NCBI GenBank assembly: GCA_910575835.1
Contig: CAJTGB010000012.1
Coordinates: 56,012-120,011, forward strand
Source of the DNA: Lachnospiraceae bacterium
GTDB taxonomy: Bacteria > Bacillota > Clostridia > Lachnospirales > Lachnospiraceae
Length of the DNA: 64,000 nt
Direction: 5' to 3'
Made by a program: the position numbers and the translations under genes. Shown piece after piece: positions 1 through 9,847 of this stretch (the first letter of the stretch is position 1; each line of letters opens with the position of its first letter). The notes beneath the pieces were generated by a model. It did no database searches. It had not been told where the DNA came from and saw nothing but the letters and a program-made list of their open reading frames with translations.

Positions 1-504
1 CAGCTCATCAGTCATAACAGACGCAGCATAGTGGGAGGACTCTGAGTCCTCGCTGTCCAACGCCAACGCAATCGCCGCCAGAGAATCCTGTACCTCTCCT
101 TTGACCATATTCATCATGACCAGACGCAGATCCTTTTTTTCATTTATTGCAAGCGCCTCCTCCAGCGGAACCATATTCCTCGCTCTTTCCTCATCCGCCT
201 TTAACTGCGTCTTTACTCGTTCCTTGCTGAAAATTACATCCTCCAGGTCCGGAGCTGTCCAAAAGAGAAGCTTATCCATCAGGTATGAGACAAAAAAGAA
301 AACAGGACCTATGACCGGACATAAAAGCATTACGATGGACTTAAGCATAAAAGCTCTTCTATTGTCAGACAGCCTCTCTCCCTCATTCTCCTGTTGCTTC
401 TTAACTGAGGCAACCACCAAAGCTCCCCACAGAAAATAGACAACCGCCGTCAAAACGTTTAAAATAATTACTATCAGAAATATCCTCTCATTCCAATCCG
501 GCAT
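1..504 (-). CDS. pelE: PelE-like membrane/TPR protein (partial, 3' end beyond the window)
   Basis: The reading frame is open from an ATG at 504 to the window edge (168 codons, no stop). It shows two hydrophobic segments, about residues 7-29 and 48-70, then a charged helical stretch with an alanine-rich TPR-like repeat ending in HYAASVMTDEL. Two N-terminal membrane helices followed by TPR helices are the layout of PelE, a scaffold for Pel exopolysaccharide synthesis that works with PelD. Its start overlaps the stop of the upstream gene by one base (TAATG), so the two are translationally coupled. PelD followed by PelE is the order in known Pel operons. The identification rests on layout and neighbour; the remaining pel genes should lie to the left of the window. 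Confidence 0.72.
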   Translation of the reverse strand, partial: MPDWNERIFLIVIILNVLTAVVYFLWGALVVASVKKQQENEGERLSDNRRAFMLKSIVMLLCPVIGPVFFFVSYLMDKLLFWTAPDLEDVIFSKERVKTQLKADEERARNMVPLEEALAINEKKDLRLVMMNMVKGEVQDSLAAIALALDSEDSESSHYAASVMTDEL

Positions 505-2684
505 TATACTGCCTCCCTTTTCAGCTCGCTATGGTATCCTTTTGAAGCAAAACGCTCCATAACACTTCTCGCACCCTCCTGATCTGTATTAGATAATAAT
601 GCGTATAAGTTTCCATGCAATATCCCCAGATAATCCGACTGCCGCATCTGAGAACTGAGTATTACAGCGGCCTCCTTCCTGTCATACCTGCCAATTCCTG
701 CAACCTCGAGCAGAGAACATTCTGTCAGCCCTTTATCTCTTGCCTCAAAAAAAGCCTTCGTCAAATGTGCAAACGCCTCTTCGTCCAACACATTCGTCTC
801 TTCCACATAACGCTGGTCTCTTAATGCCTCCAGATAACGGTTGGCACGCACTACTGTATTCTGAACCAATGCACCTATGACCGTCAGCCGGTTGGCCTCC
901 GCCAGCGTCATACGCTGCCACGGAATCCCCCAGAGCATCAATATCAATTGCATCTCTTCCGCCTCATACACAGCGCTTGCCATGAGCGGAAGTTTGTCTT
1001 CCAGTGTCTTATTAATATACACCCTGCGTTCCTTCAATTCATTATACATAAGCTCCATGGATGTATATTTGATGGAATTGCCCAATTTACGTGCTTCCTT
1101 AGAAGTCGATGAAAAAAGTCTGGCATAATCTCCGTTTGCTACCGTATAGATCGCTACATCCTTGCTCTCCATCAGTTTTGACAGCATTTCTGCCGCATAA
1201 AACAATACTTCTTCAGGCGCGTATGCATCCAAACGGGAAGCAATCTCATATATCTTGCCAAGACTGTCCTTCTGATTCATGACCTGCATTTCAAAACTCT
1301 GTTTCATACGAATATTACTGTCATTAATATCTTCGATGTCATTCAGCTTCCCATGGAGATATCCTATCTTTTCTTCATTCTCTTCTTTGATATATTTCAG
1401 CTGATCACGCATATACCCTACAACCATTCCCAGGATAAACAGCTGCGCGATCCATACATATGTGTTATAATCTAACAATATCTCAAAACCTGTGCGATTA
1501 TACATCTGCCGAAAACAATACCCGCAGACCGCAAATACGGCGGAAATCAACGCCTGTTGCTGTCCGTGCACAATCGCAAACAAAAGCACATACAGCAGGT
1601 AAAAATCTAGCCTGCTAAAATACTGGCTTCCTACCGCCCGGTTATTCAGCATAAAAAAAGGAATAAAACATATACAGTTCTCTGCAAAAGGAATTAACTT
1701 TCTTATGATTACCCTTACATTATGTAATAGCTTCCCAAATTTCCCGCCACCAATGTCTTCGTCTTTAAGAAAAGACTCTCTGTGGTTCTTCATATATTGT
1801 ACAATCTTCTGTACACCTGTATCATACTGCACAAAGATCTTCATGGGATATACCTTTTGGTATCTTTTTCCATTCAAAAGCAGACGGTGATTTTCTCCTA
1901 CAGAGTTATCCACAATCTCAACTTTTTCCCCCATATATCTGACAATCAATTCGGCCAGCTGCATTTCATTAATCTCATCCATGGATGAAATGTGATAGCA
2001 CGCATGCTGCAGATTGGCGTCTACAGCCACCTTATACACAAATTCAATCGCATCCTTCATATGAATCATAGAAAATGAATTCCTGCTGTTAGCAGATATC
2101 CTCCCAGTCTTCAGGCCTTCCAGAATCATATGAAAGCAAGGAGAATCCTCATGTCCCCCTTTCTCCGGCACCCAGTACATGTGATCAAAACGGACTATCA
2201 CCGTATCCATACTCTGGGTTCTGTGATAATTCGCACAGACCTCCTCACCCTGCGCCAACGCCAGCGCCTTAAATCCCTTAGGAGACACCGGTTCTTCCTC
2301 TCCAATATCATCAATATACGCGTTACCAAATACTTCCTCGCAGGAAAAATAAATCAGCCGTCCCGTCTTAACCATACTAAATGCTAACAGGATATTCATA
2401 ACTCCCGCCACATAACGCACTGACTCCTGCCTGCCCTTGTTCTCCCAATCATAGTTCGTATCATAAGCGCCCATAAACATCGTTACATCCGGCCTGATAC
2501 TCTCGAAGATGTCCTTGATACTCTCACTCTCATAAGGGAAATCATACTTCTCAAATACATGCTTATAAGAGAAACGGCTGGCCCTCTGACCAGTCAACAA
2601 ATAAACGCGGTGACCATTCTTATTCAGTTTATCGATCATCGCATTCATCAGCACACTGCCGCCGCCTATTAATAATATGACCAT
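504..2684 (-). CDS. pelD: SDR-PelD fusion, putative c-di-GMP receptor for Pel exopolysaccharide
   Basis: 726 aa. Residues 1-300 look like an extended SDR (UDP-sugar epimerase-type) Rossmann domain, but the nucleotide loop is IGGGSVLM rather than GGxGxxG, and the YxxxK region reads SPKGFK (134-139) with no obvious catalytic Tyr, so catalysis is doubtful. Four membrane helices follow (about 332-347, 360-374, 377-393, 408-424), then a coiled stretch, a GAF-like domain (about 480-610) and a GGDEF-like domain (about 620-726). The GGDEF motif has decayed to HGNLY (690-694), while an inhibitory-site motif RQSD (681-684) sits exactly five residues before it, as in PelD, which binds c-di-GMP there. 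The membrane-GAF-degenerate GGDEF layout is PelD. It is the first gene after a good promoter and is coupled to pelE. PelD is fairly sure; the role of the SDR domain is unknown. Confidence 0.8.
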   Translation of the reverse strand: MVILLIGGGSVLMNAMIDKLNKNGHRVYLLTGQRASRFSYKHVFEKYDFPYESESIKDIFESIRPDVTMFMGAYDTNYDWENKGRQESVRYVAGVMNILLAFSMVKTGRLIYFSCEEVFGNAYIDDIGEEEPVSPKGFKALALAQGEEVCANYHRTQSMDTVIVRFDHMYWVPEKGGHEDSPCFHMILEGLKTGRISANSRNSFSMIHMKDAIEFVYKVAVDANLQHACYHISSMDEINEMQLAELIVRYMGEKVEIVDNSVGENHRLLLNGKRYQKVYPMKIFVQYDTGVQKIVQYMKNHRESFLKDEDIGGGKFGKLLHNVRVIIRKLIPFAENCICFIPFFMLNNRAVGSQYFSRLDFYLLYVLLFAIVHGQQQALISAVFAVCGYCFRQMYNRTGFEILLDYNTYVWIAQLFILGMVVGYMRDQLKYIKEENEEKIGYLHGKLNDIEDINDSNIRMKQSFEMQVMNQKDSLGKIYEIASRLDAYAPEEVLFYAAEMLSKLMESKDVAIYTVANGDYARLFSSTSKEARKLGNSIKYTSMELMYNELKERRVYINKTLEDKLPLMASAVYEAEEMQLILMLWGIPWQRMTLAEANRLTVIGALVQNTVVRANRYLEALRDQRYVEETNVLDEEAFAHLTKAFFEARDKGLTECSLLEVAGIGRYDRKEAAVILSSQMRQSDYLGILHGNLYALLSNTDQEGARSVMERFASKGYHSELKREAV

Positions 2685-2696
2685 TTTATCACCACT

Positions 2697-2728
2697 CTTT
2701 ATAATAACTTTTCTTTATAATAACTTCT
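2697..2728. repeat. 16-bp tandem repeat in the pel leader
   Basis: Two adjacent 16-base units, 2697-2712 and 2713-2728 (core CTTTATAATAACTT), lie between the predicted transcript start and the SDR-PelD start codon. They could be a protein-binding site or a slippage-prone spacer; no function can be assigned. Confidence 0.6.
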
Positions 2729-2737
2729 TAGTATTAG

Positions 2738-2765
2738 ATTATATCATTTTGAGTCCAAAAGTCAA
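2738..2765 (-). promoter_or_regulatory. sigma-A promoter of the pel operon
   Basis: On the minus strand TTGACT (2760-2765) and TATAAT (2738-2743) are separated by 16 bp. The predicted transcript start is near 2731, about 47 bases before the SDR-PelD start. No other good promoter lies between dnaJ and this gene. Confidence 0.65.
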
Positions 2766-2781
2766 TAGACAGACAGGTAAG

Positions 2782-2817
2782 CGAAAAGCCTTTGATGATA
2801 TTAATCATCAAAGGCTT
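2782..2817 (-). terminator. dnaJ terminator overlapping the dnaJ stop codon
   Basis: Perfect 14-bp inverted repeat 2786-2799 / 2804-2817 with a 4-base loop. On the minus strand the stem is followed by TTTTCG. The 5' arm is the last five codons of dnaJ and the TAA stop (2801-2803) sits in the loop. The T-run is short. Confidence 0.75.
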
Positions 2818-3982
2818 CTTTCATCTTATCCATAAATCCTTTTTTCTTCTTTACGGTCTTCGTCTCCTTCTCTCCCGATACCGAGTTCAGCGTATTTCCT
2901 GACAATTCATCGAATTTTCTAAGCGCTTCTTTCGCTTCCTGGCTCAGATGTTCCGGCGTCTGAATCACAAGTGTTACATAGTGATCTCCGCGCACCTGTG
3001 AATTCCGCACGGACGGAACTCCCTTGCCCTTAAGACGCACCTTGGTATCTGTCTTGGTTCCCGGCTTCACCGTGTAGATCACCTCTCCGTCCACCGTCTT
3101 CACCCGGATATCCGCGCCTAATGCAGCCTGGGCAAATGAGATCGGAACTGTGGAGAAGATATGCATATCCTGCCTCTGGAAGATCGGATGTCTTGATACG
3201 ACCACTTCTACCAGAAGGTCTCCTCTCGGTCCTCCGTTTACACCCGGTTCTCCTTTCTCCCGGATCCGCACGCTCTGACCGTTGTCGATTCCCGCAGGAA
3301 TCGTCACAGCGATCTTCTTGCGGTTGGAGATATATCCTGTACCGCCGCAGTCCGGGCACTTCTCCCGGATGATCTTACCGGTCCCGTTACAATCCGGACA
3401 GGTCTGGACATTCTGCACCATTCCAAAGAAGGACTGCTGTGTATAGACGACTTGACCCTTGCCCTGGCACTTCGGACACGTCTCCGGCGATGTTCCGGGC
3501 TTCGCTCCGGTTCCCCCGCACTTGGTACACGGATCCTTAAGCACCATATCCAATTCCTTCTCGCAGCCGAATACCGCCTCTTCAAAAGTGATCCTGACAC
3601 TCTTCCTGATATTCATTCCCTTCATCGGCCCCTGGCTCGCTCTTCCGCGCCGTCCTCCGCCGAACAGATCCCCAAAGATATCGCCGAAGATATCGCTGAA
3701 ATCCGCACCGCTGAAGTCAAAGCCTCCGAAGCCTCCGCCTCCGGCGCCGTTTTCAAATGCCGCGTGACCGAACTGATCGTACTGACGGCGTTTCTCCGGA
3801 TCACTCAGGATCGCATAGGCCTCGGAAGCTTCTTTGAATTTCTTCTCAGCTTCCGCATCACCGGGATTCATATCAGGATGGTACTTCTTGGCGACCTGTC
3901 TGTATGCCTTTTTTAAAGTGGAATCGTCAGCATCCTTGCTGACGCCCAGCACTTCATAATAATCTCTCTTTGATTCTGCCAT
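2801..3982 (-). CDS. dnaJ: Chaperone DnaJ (Hsp40)
   Basis: 393 aa, normal length. The J-domain has HPD at residues 35-37. A Gly/Phe-rich linker runs from about 76 to 112. Four CxxCxGxG zinc motifs follow ([32 protein letters not shown]), then the C-terminal substrate-binding domains. DnaJ delivers unfolded clients to DnaK and stimulates its ATPase. It is last in the hrcA-grpE-dnaK-dnaJ operon, 132 bp after dnaK, with a GGGAAAG ribosome site before the ATG. A hairpin in the dnaK-dnaJ gap may tune its expression. The Lys-rich C-terminus ends inside the terminator stem. Confidence 0.98.
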   Translation of the reverse strand: MAESKRDYYEVLGVSKDADDSTLKKAYRQVAKKYHPDMNPGDAEAEKKFKEASEAYAILSDPEKRRQYDQFGHAAFENGAGGGGFGGFDFSGADFSDIFGDIFGDLFGGGRRGRASQGPMKGMNIRKSVRITFEEAVFGCEKELDMVLKDPCTKCGGTGAKPGTSPETCPKCQGKGQVVYTQQSFFGMVQNVQTCPDCNGTGKIIREKCPDCGGTGYISNRKKIAVTIPAGIDNGQSVRIREKGEPGVNGGPRGDLLVEVVVSRHPIFQRQDMHIFSTVPISFAQAALGADIRVKTVDGEVIYTVKPGTKTDTKVRLKGKGVPSVRNSQVRGDHYVTLVIQTPEHLSQEAKEALRKFDELSGNTLNSVSGEKETKTVKKKKGFMDKMKEAFDD

Positions 3983-4046
3983 CGTCTTTCCCTTTCTTTC
4001 CTGAATCGAAGTCTCAAACCATACCCGGACGGGTATATTTTCATGG

Positions 4047-4097
4047 AAAATTCTGCGGGATCAAGACCAGGCTGCCGCCCGGTCCGATTCCGCAGAA
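4047..4097 (-). terminator. Hairpin between dnaK and dnaJ, possible attenuator
   Basis: TTCTGCGG (4051-4058) pairs with CCGCAGAA (4090-4097); the stem extends to 12 bp with one mismatch. On the minus strand it is followed by TTTTCC. It sits after dnaK inside the operon, so partial termination or a processing site is possible. A second small palindrome, ATACCCG-GA-CGGGTAT, lies at 4021-4036. Confidence 0.45.
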
Positions 4098-4114
4098 CAT
4101 CTGCCGCTTAGTTA

Positions 4115-6079
<1,965 letters not shown>

Positions 6080-6149
6080 CTAAGCTCGTAAATACCTCGC
6101 TAAGCTCTTCGAACGACTTTCGCACTAAGCTCGCAAATACCTCGCTAAG
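6080..6149. repeat. 25-bp direct repeat pair between grpE and dnaK
   Basis: Near-identical copies of CTAAGCTCGYAAATACCTCG followed by CTAAG occur at 6080-6104 and 6125-6149. CTAAG after (C)G or A occurs four times in 70 bp, and a TTCGAA palindrome sits between the copies. The sequence looks like an intergenic repeat element inserted in the operon. Nothing else is seen in the grpE-dnaK gap apart from the dnaK ribosome site. Confidence 0.6.
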
Positions 6150-6158
6150 TGCTCAATG

Positions 6159-6839
6159 TCAGTTCGCAACTTTCACCATGCTGTGTCTTACTACGGTGTC
6201 GCGGTACATGTAACCTTTCTGGAATTCCTCAGCTATGATATTCTCGCCGAAATTCTCATCTTCTACATGCATCACTGCGTTGTGGAAATCCGGGTTAAAC
6301 TCCTTGCCGACTGCTTCGATCGGCTTGACTTCCACACTCTCCAGTGTAGTCATTAACTGCTTATACACCTTCTCCATTCCCTGAATGAACGGATCTTCTT
6401 TCTCCTCTTCCCTGACTGCTCCAAGTCCGCGCTCGAAATTGTCAACCACCGGGAGGATCTTATCTATGATATCTTTCGCACCTATCTCGTACATCTGGGA
6501 TTTCTCCTTCTCAGTACGCTTGCGGAAGTTATCAAACTCTGCCATCTGACGAGTGAGCCTGTCTGTCAGTTCCTCTATCTTCTCGTCCTTTTTATCCTTT
6601 TTATTCTTCTTGCCAAACAGCTTCTTGCCTGACTTCTTACCATCCTCTTTGCCGTCCGCCTCGCCGTCTTCTGTCTCTTCGCATGCCTCGCTATCTTCTG
6701 CCTCTTCGGTATCTTCCGGCGCCTTCGCCTCACAATCTTCTGCTGTCTCCTGCGAATCGTTCTCCTCTGCCGCCTTCTTCGCTTCCTCCACAGCCTCTTT
6801 TACCATCTCTTCCTGGCTTTTCTCCTTATGCTTCTCCAA
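6159..6839 (-). CDS. grpE: Nucleotide exchange factor GrpE
   Basis: 226 aa from a TTG at 6839. That start has AAGGTGG about 8 bases upstream; a GTG at 6851 is possible but lies inside that ribosome site. The first 90 residues are very acidic and Lys-rich with a KKSGKKLFGKKNKKDKKD stretch. The conserved GrpE coiled coil (AEFDNFRKRTEKEK) and beta-domain (GKEFNPDFHNAVMHVED) follow. GrpE exchanges ADP for ATP on DnaK. It starts just after hrcA. The long acidic head is larger than in E. coli GrpE but common in Clostridia. Confidence 0.96.
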   Translation of the reverse strand: MEKHKEKSQEEMVKEAVEEAKKAAEENDSQETAEDCEAKAPEDTEEAEDSEACEETEDGEADGKEDGKKSGKKLFGKKNKKDKKDEKIEELTDRLTRQMAEFDNFRKRTEKEKSQMYEIGAKDIIDKILPVVDNFERGLGAVREEEKEDPFIQGMEKVYKQLMTTLESVEVKPIEAVGKEFNPDFHNAVMHVEDENFGENIIAEEFQKGYMYRDTVVRHSMVKVAN

Positions 6840-6857
6840 GGGTAATTCCACCTTTCT

Positions 6858-7901
6858 TTATTCTTTTTTATGAAACATATGATCCAGCTCGTTCTGAAGC
6901 CGTTTCATTGACTTTAGCACATGCTCATAATCCATCCTCTTTGGTCCGATAATACCTATCGTTCCCTTCATGCCGTCACCTAATTCATAAGTCGCGGTAA
7001 CAACACTGCAATCCTTCATAGTCTGGACCGGAGTCTCATCTCCGATGTACACCTGGATCCCTGTATTATCCTCCTGCGCCAACGTCTGCGTTACCAGTTC
7101 CGTCAACTGCTGCTTCTCCTCGAATGCATTGATGATCTCCTGTGCGCTCTGATTGTCACTAAGTTCCGGATATTTGAAAATGTTCGTCGCACCGCTTGTG
7201 TAGATCTGCATATCCTCTTCAACCTGGATCGCATCCGCCACTGCATCCAGTACATTGCTGATCACACTGCTGTGAATTCCCGCCTGCTCCTTAAGCCGCG
7301 CGATCAATCCAAGATTGATCTCCTCAATAGACATTCCGTTCAACGTCGTATTCAGCAGCATATTCAGCTTCAGCAGGTTCTCGTTGCTGAGCGGTTCTCC
7401 TACGTTGATGATCTTATTCTTGATGACATTGCCGCCAAGAACGATCACCGCGATCACCTGTTCTTCATCCACCATAGAAAGCTGAATGAACTTGATCTTG
7501 TTCGAATTGCTCATCGGAGTAGAAACCATGGTAGCATAATTCGTATTGCTGGCCAGAACCCTGGCCGCCTGTCTGAGAAGCTGTTCCATCCGATCTGCCT
7601 TATCAAGCATCTGCTCCTGCATCTCATTCAGTTCTTGTTCCTTCTCCTCCATCAGCATATCTACATATAACCTGTAACCCTTATCCGAAGGAATACGTCC
7701 GGCTGACGTGTGAGGCTGCATAATGTATCCCAGCTCTTCTAAGTCGGCCATCTCATTGCGGATCGTCGCAGAACTCAAATGAAGATCGGTGTACTTGGAA
7801 ATCGTTCTGGAACCCACCGGTTCGCCGGTCTCAAGATAATTCTTGATGACTGCGTGCAGAATCTTCATCTTGCGGTCGCTAAGCCCGTGTTCTGTTGCCA
7901 T
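6858..7901 (-). CDS. hrcA: Heat-inducible transcription repressor HrcA
   Basis: 347 aa. The N-terminal winged helix includes LHLSSATIRNEMADLEELGY (about residues 42-61), and the GAF-like HrcA core follows. HrcA binds CIRCE operators to repress class I heat-shock genes and depends on GroEL for activity. It is first in the operon and lies just downstream of a perfect CIRCE, so it represses itself. The ATG at 7901 has AAAGGAGGAGG immediately upstream. Confidence 0.98.
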   Translation of the reverse strand: MATEHGLSDRKMKILHAVIKNYLETGEPVGSRTISKYTDLHLSSATIRNEMADLEELGYIMQPHTSAGRIPSDKGYRLYVDMLMEEKEQELNEMQEQMLDKADRMEQLLRQAARVLASNTNYATMVSTPMSNSNKIKFIQLSMVDEEQVIAVIVLGGNVIKNKIINVGEPLSNENLLKLNMLLNTTLNGMSIEEINLGLIARLKEQAGIHSSVISNVLDAVADAIQVEEDMQIYTSGATNIFKYPELSDNQSAQEIINAFEEKQQLTELVTQTLAQEDNTGIQVYIGDETPVQTMKDCSVVTATYELGDGMKGTIGIIGPKRMDYEHVLKSMKRLQNELDHMFHKKE

Positions 7902-7928
7902 CTATCCTCCTCCTTTCGGATTCTTCTG

Positions 7929-7955
7929 TTAGCACTCTATAATTTTGAGTGCTAA
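7929..7955. promoter_or_regulatory. CIRCE operator (HrcA site)
   Basis: TTAGCACTC (7929-7937), nine spacer bases, GAGTGCTAA (7947-7955): an exact match to the CIRCE consensus TTAGCACTC-N9-GAGTGCTAA. It lies between the promoter and hrcA. Confidence 0.98.
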
Positions 7956-7969
7956 CATCTTCGAATATT

Positions 7970-7998
7970 AATTTATCACTCCCCCCTGCTTTTGTCAA
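7970..7998 (-). promoter_or_regulatory. Promoter of hrcA-grpE-dnaK-dnaJ
   Basis: Minus strand TTGACA (7993-7998), 17-bp spacer, TAAATT (7970-7975). The CIRCE operator begins about 15 bp downstream, covering the start of the transcript. Confidence 0.85.
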
Positions 7999-8048
7999 CA
8001 CTCTTTATATTTTTTTTATAGTTTAAGACGCAGCAAAATCCGCAGCGC

Positions 8049-8089
8049 AAAAAAATGCCCCGCACCTGTCTTACCGGTCTCGGGGCATT
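8049..8089 (-). terminator. Rho-independent terminator of the 97-aa gene
   Basis: AATGCCCCG (8054-8062) pairs with CGGGGCATT (8081-8089). On the minus strand the stem is followed by a run of seven T. An inner ACC/GGT pair strengthens the loop. Confidence 0.9.
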
Positions 8090-8103
8090 CCATACTATTC
8101 ATA

Positions 8104-8397
8104 TTAACTCAGCTCTATCTTCGCTGCCTCTTCCGGCTTGAACTCATTCTCAAGGTCATAGATATTATGTCCCGTGGACTCTCCTAATACTCTTCCTTCC
8201 AGAGAATAACAGCGGATGAATCTCTTTACATCAATGCTGGACCAATGTTCCACATCCCAGCTCATGTAGCCGTCTGCATCTGATTTCTTTTCCTTCAGAT
8301 ACAGATCGACCTGGCGGCCGTCTCTCATAATATCGATCAGCCCTTTGGTTCCGTTAACTTCTACCTCTTCTTTTTTTACTGAATCATACACCTTCAT
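8104..8397 (-). CDS. Hypothetical 97-aa protein
   Basis: I do not recognise this family. The protein is small, soluble and acidic at its C-terminus (LENEFKPEEAAKIELS), with a conserved-looking centre (SWDVEHWSSIDVKRF). It has no signal peptide or membrane segment. The ATG at 8397 has TTAGGAGGG just upstream. A longer frame to 8568 is rejected because it would overlap rarA and has no ribosome site. The gene has its own promoter and terminator, so it is a single-gene unit, which argues that it is real. Confidence 0.72.
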   Translation of the reverse strand: MKVYDSVKKEEVEVNGTKGLIDIMRDGRQVDLYLKEKKSDADGYMSWDVEHWSSIDVKRFIRCYSLEGRVLGESTGHNIYDLENEFKPEEAAKIELS

Positions 8398-8433
8398 ATT
8401 AGTATTCCCTCCTAATGTAATTACTATGCTTCG

Positions 8434-8462
8434 ATTATAACGTCTCCCTGCCGAAAACACAA
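8434..8462 (-). promoter_or_regulatory. Promoter of the 97-aa gene
   Basis: Minus strand TTGTGT (8457-8462), 17-bp spacer, TATAAT (8434-8439), placed between rarA and the small gene. Confidence 0.6.
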
Positions 8463-8488
8463 GTGCCGTGACAACTTCTTTGTCTTCA

Positions 8489-9802
8489 TTAACTTCGGAT
8501 ATACTCCATCCATTCCCGGATCTTCTTCTCATACCCATTGTCTGCGGGCTCATAGAACCTGGCGTCACGGATCTCCTCCGGCAGGTATTGCTGTTCTACA
8601 TAATGCTTCGGATAATCGTGGGCGTACTTGTATCCGATCCCATGCCCCAGATTCCGTGCTCCTTTGTAATGTGCATCCTGCAGATGCACCGGGACCGTCG
8701 TCTTACAGTTCTTCACGCTCTCCATGGCGCTGAATATGGCACTGCACGCCGAATTGCTCTTCGGCGCGGCCGCCACATACAGAACTGCCTGAGACAGGAT
8801 GATCTGAGCCTCCGGCATTCCGATCCGTTCCGCCGCCTGGGCCGCCGATACCGCCACGGTCAGCGCCATAGGATCCGCATTGCCTACGTCCTCGGATGCA
8901 CATATCATAATCCTCCGTGCGATAAACTTGATATCCTCGCCCGCATACAGCATCTTCGCAAGGTAGAAGACCGCCGCATCCGGGTCTGACCCACGCATGC
9001 TCTTGATAAATGCAGAGATCGTATCATAATGATTGTCTCCCGTCTTGTCATAACGCACGACCCTTTTCTGAATGCATTCTGCCGCCACATCAATAGTAAT
9101 ATGAATCTTGCCGTCTGCATTACGCTCAGTCGTAAGGATTCCAAGCTCCACTGCATTCAGCGCATTCCTCGCATCCCCGCCGGAGATATCCGCAAGGAAT
9201 TCAAGCGCCTCATCGTCAATCACCGCCTGGTAGCTTCCCATGCCTTTCTCCATATCATAGACCGCCCGGTGAAGCAGCGTCTTGATATCCTCTTTCTCAA
9301 GAGGATTCAGTTCGAAGATACTGGATCTGGAGATCAGCGCCCCGTTCACTTCAAAATACGGATTCTCCGTCGTAGCGCCGATCAGGGTGATCGTACCGTC
9401 CTCCACGAAAGGCAGAAGATAATCCTGCTGTCCCTTATTGAACCTGTGTATCTCGTCCACGAACAGAATCGTCTTCTTCTGATACATTCCAAGCGTTTCT
9501 TTCGCCTGATGCACTACCGCCTCCATATCCTTCTTCCCGGCCACCGTTGCGTTGATCTGGGTAAATTCTGAGCTGGTCGTATTGGCGATCACCTTCGCAA
9601 GCGTCGTCTTTCCCGTTCCCGGCGGTCCGTAAAATATAATAGAACCAAGCTTGTCCGCCTTGATCGCACGATACAGAAGCTTATCCTTCCCGATAATGTG
9701 CTGCTGCCCTACCACCTCGTCCAACGATGAAGGACGAAGCCTGGATGCCAGCGGAGCCTCCTTGTCCATATTCTTCTCTCTCGCATATTCAAATAGGTCC
9801 AT
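8489..9802 (-). CDS. rarA: Replication-associated recombination protein RarA/MgsA
   Basis: 437 aa AAA+ ATPase. It has Walker A GPPGTGKTTLA (about 59-69), Walker B ILFVDEIHRF, sensor region IGATTENP, and the C-terminal MgsA helical domain (KSMRGSDPDAAVFYLAKML, ASEDVGNADP). RarA acts at stalled replication forks as a clamp-loader-like ATPase. The length and motifs are complete. It lies 45 bp after tcdA on the same strand and is probably read with tcdA and the deacetylase. Confidence 0.97.
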   Translation of the reverse strand: MDLFEYAREKNMDKEAPLASRLRPSSLDEVVGQQHIIGKDKLLYRAIKADKLGSIIFYGPPGTGKTTLAKVIANTTSSEFTQINATVAGKKDMEAVVHQAKETLGMYQKKTILFVDEIHRFNKGQQDYLLPFVEDGTITLIGATTENPYFEVNGALISRSSIFELNPLEKEDIKTLLHRAVYDMEKGMGSYQAVIDDEALEFLADISGGDARNALNAVELGILTTERNADGKIHITIDVAAECIQKRVVRYDKTGDNHYDTISAFIKSMRGSDPDAAVFYLAKMLYAGEDIKFIARRIMICASEDVGNADPMALTVAVSAAQAAERIGMPEAQIILSQAVLYVAAAPKSNSACSAIFSAMESVKNCKTTVPVHLQDAHYKGARNLGHGIGYKYAHDYPKHYVEQQYLPEEIRDARFYEPADNGYEKKIREWMEYIRS

Positions 9803-9847
9803 TTCCTATACTCCTCCTTGTTCTTCCGATATAATCCCGTCCATTCC

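Noticed and set aside
101..439. Plus-strand frame of 112 codons at the left edge
   Set aside because: It is antisense to the PelE frame, which has matching membrane helices, coupling and operon context.
3452..3916. Plus-strand frame of 154 codons opposite dnaJ
   Set aside because: Antisense shadow of the Gly/Cys-rich dnaJ coding sequence; no ribosome site or recognisable protein.
8104..8568. Longer 154-aa version of the small hypothetical gene
   Set aside because: It overlaps the end of rarA, has no ribosome site, and an excellent AGGAGG-type site and promoter support the shorter start at 8397.
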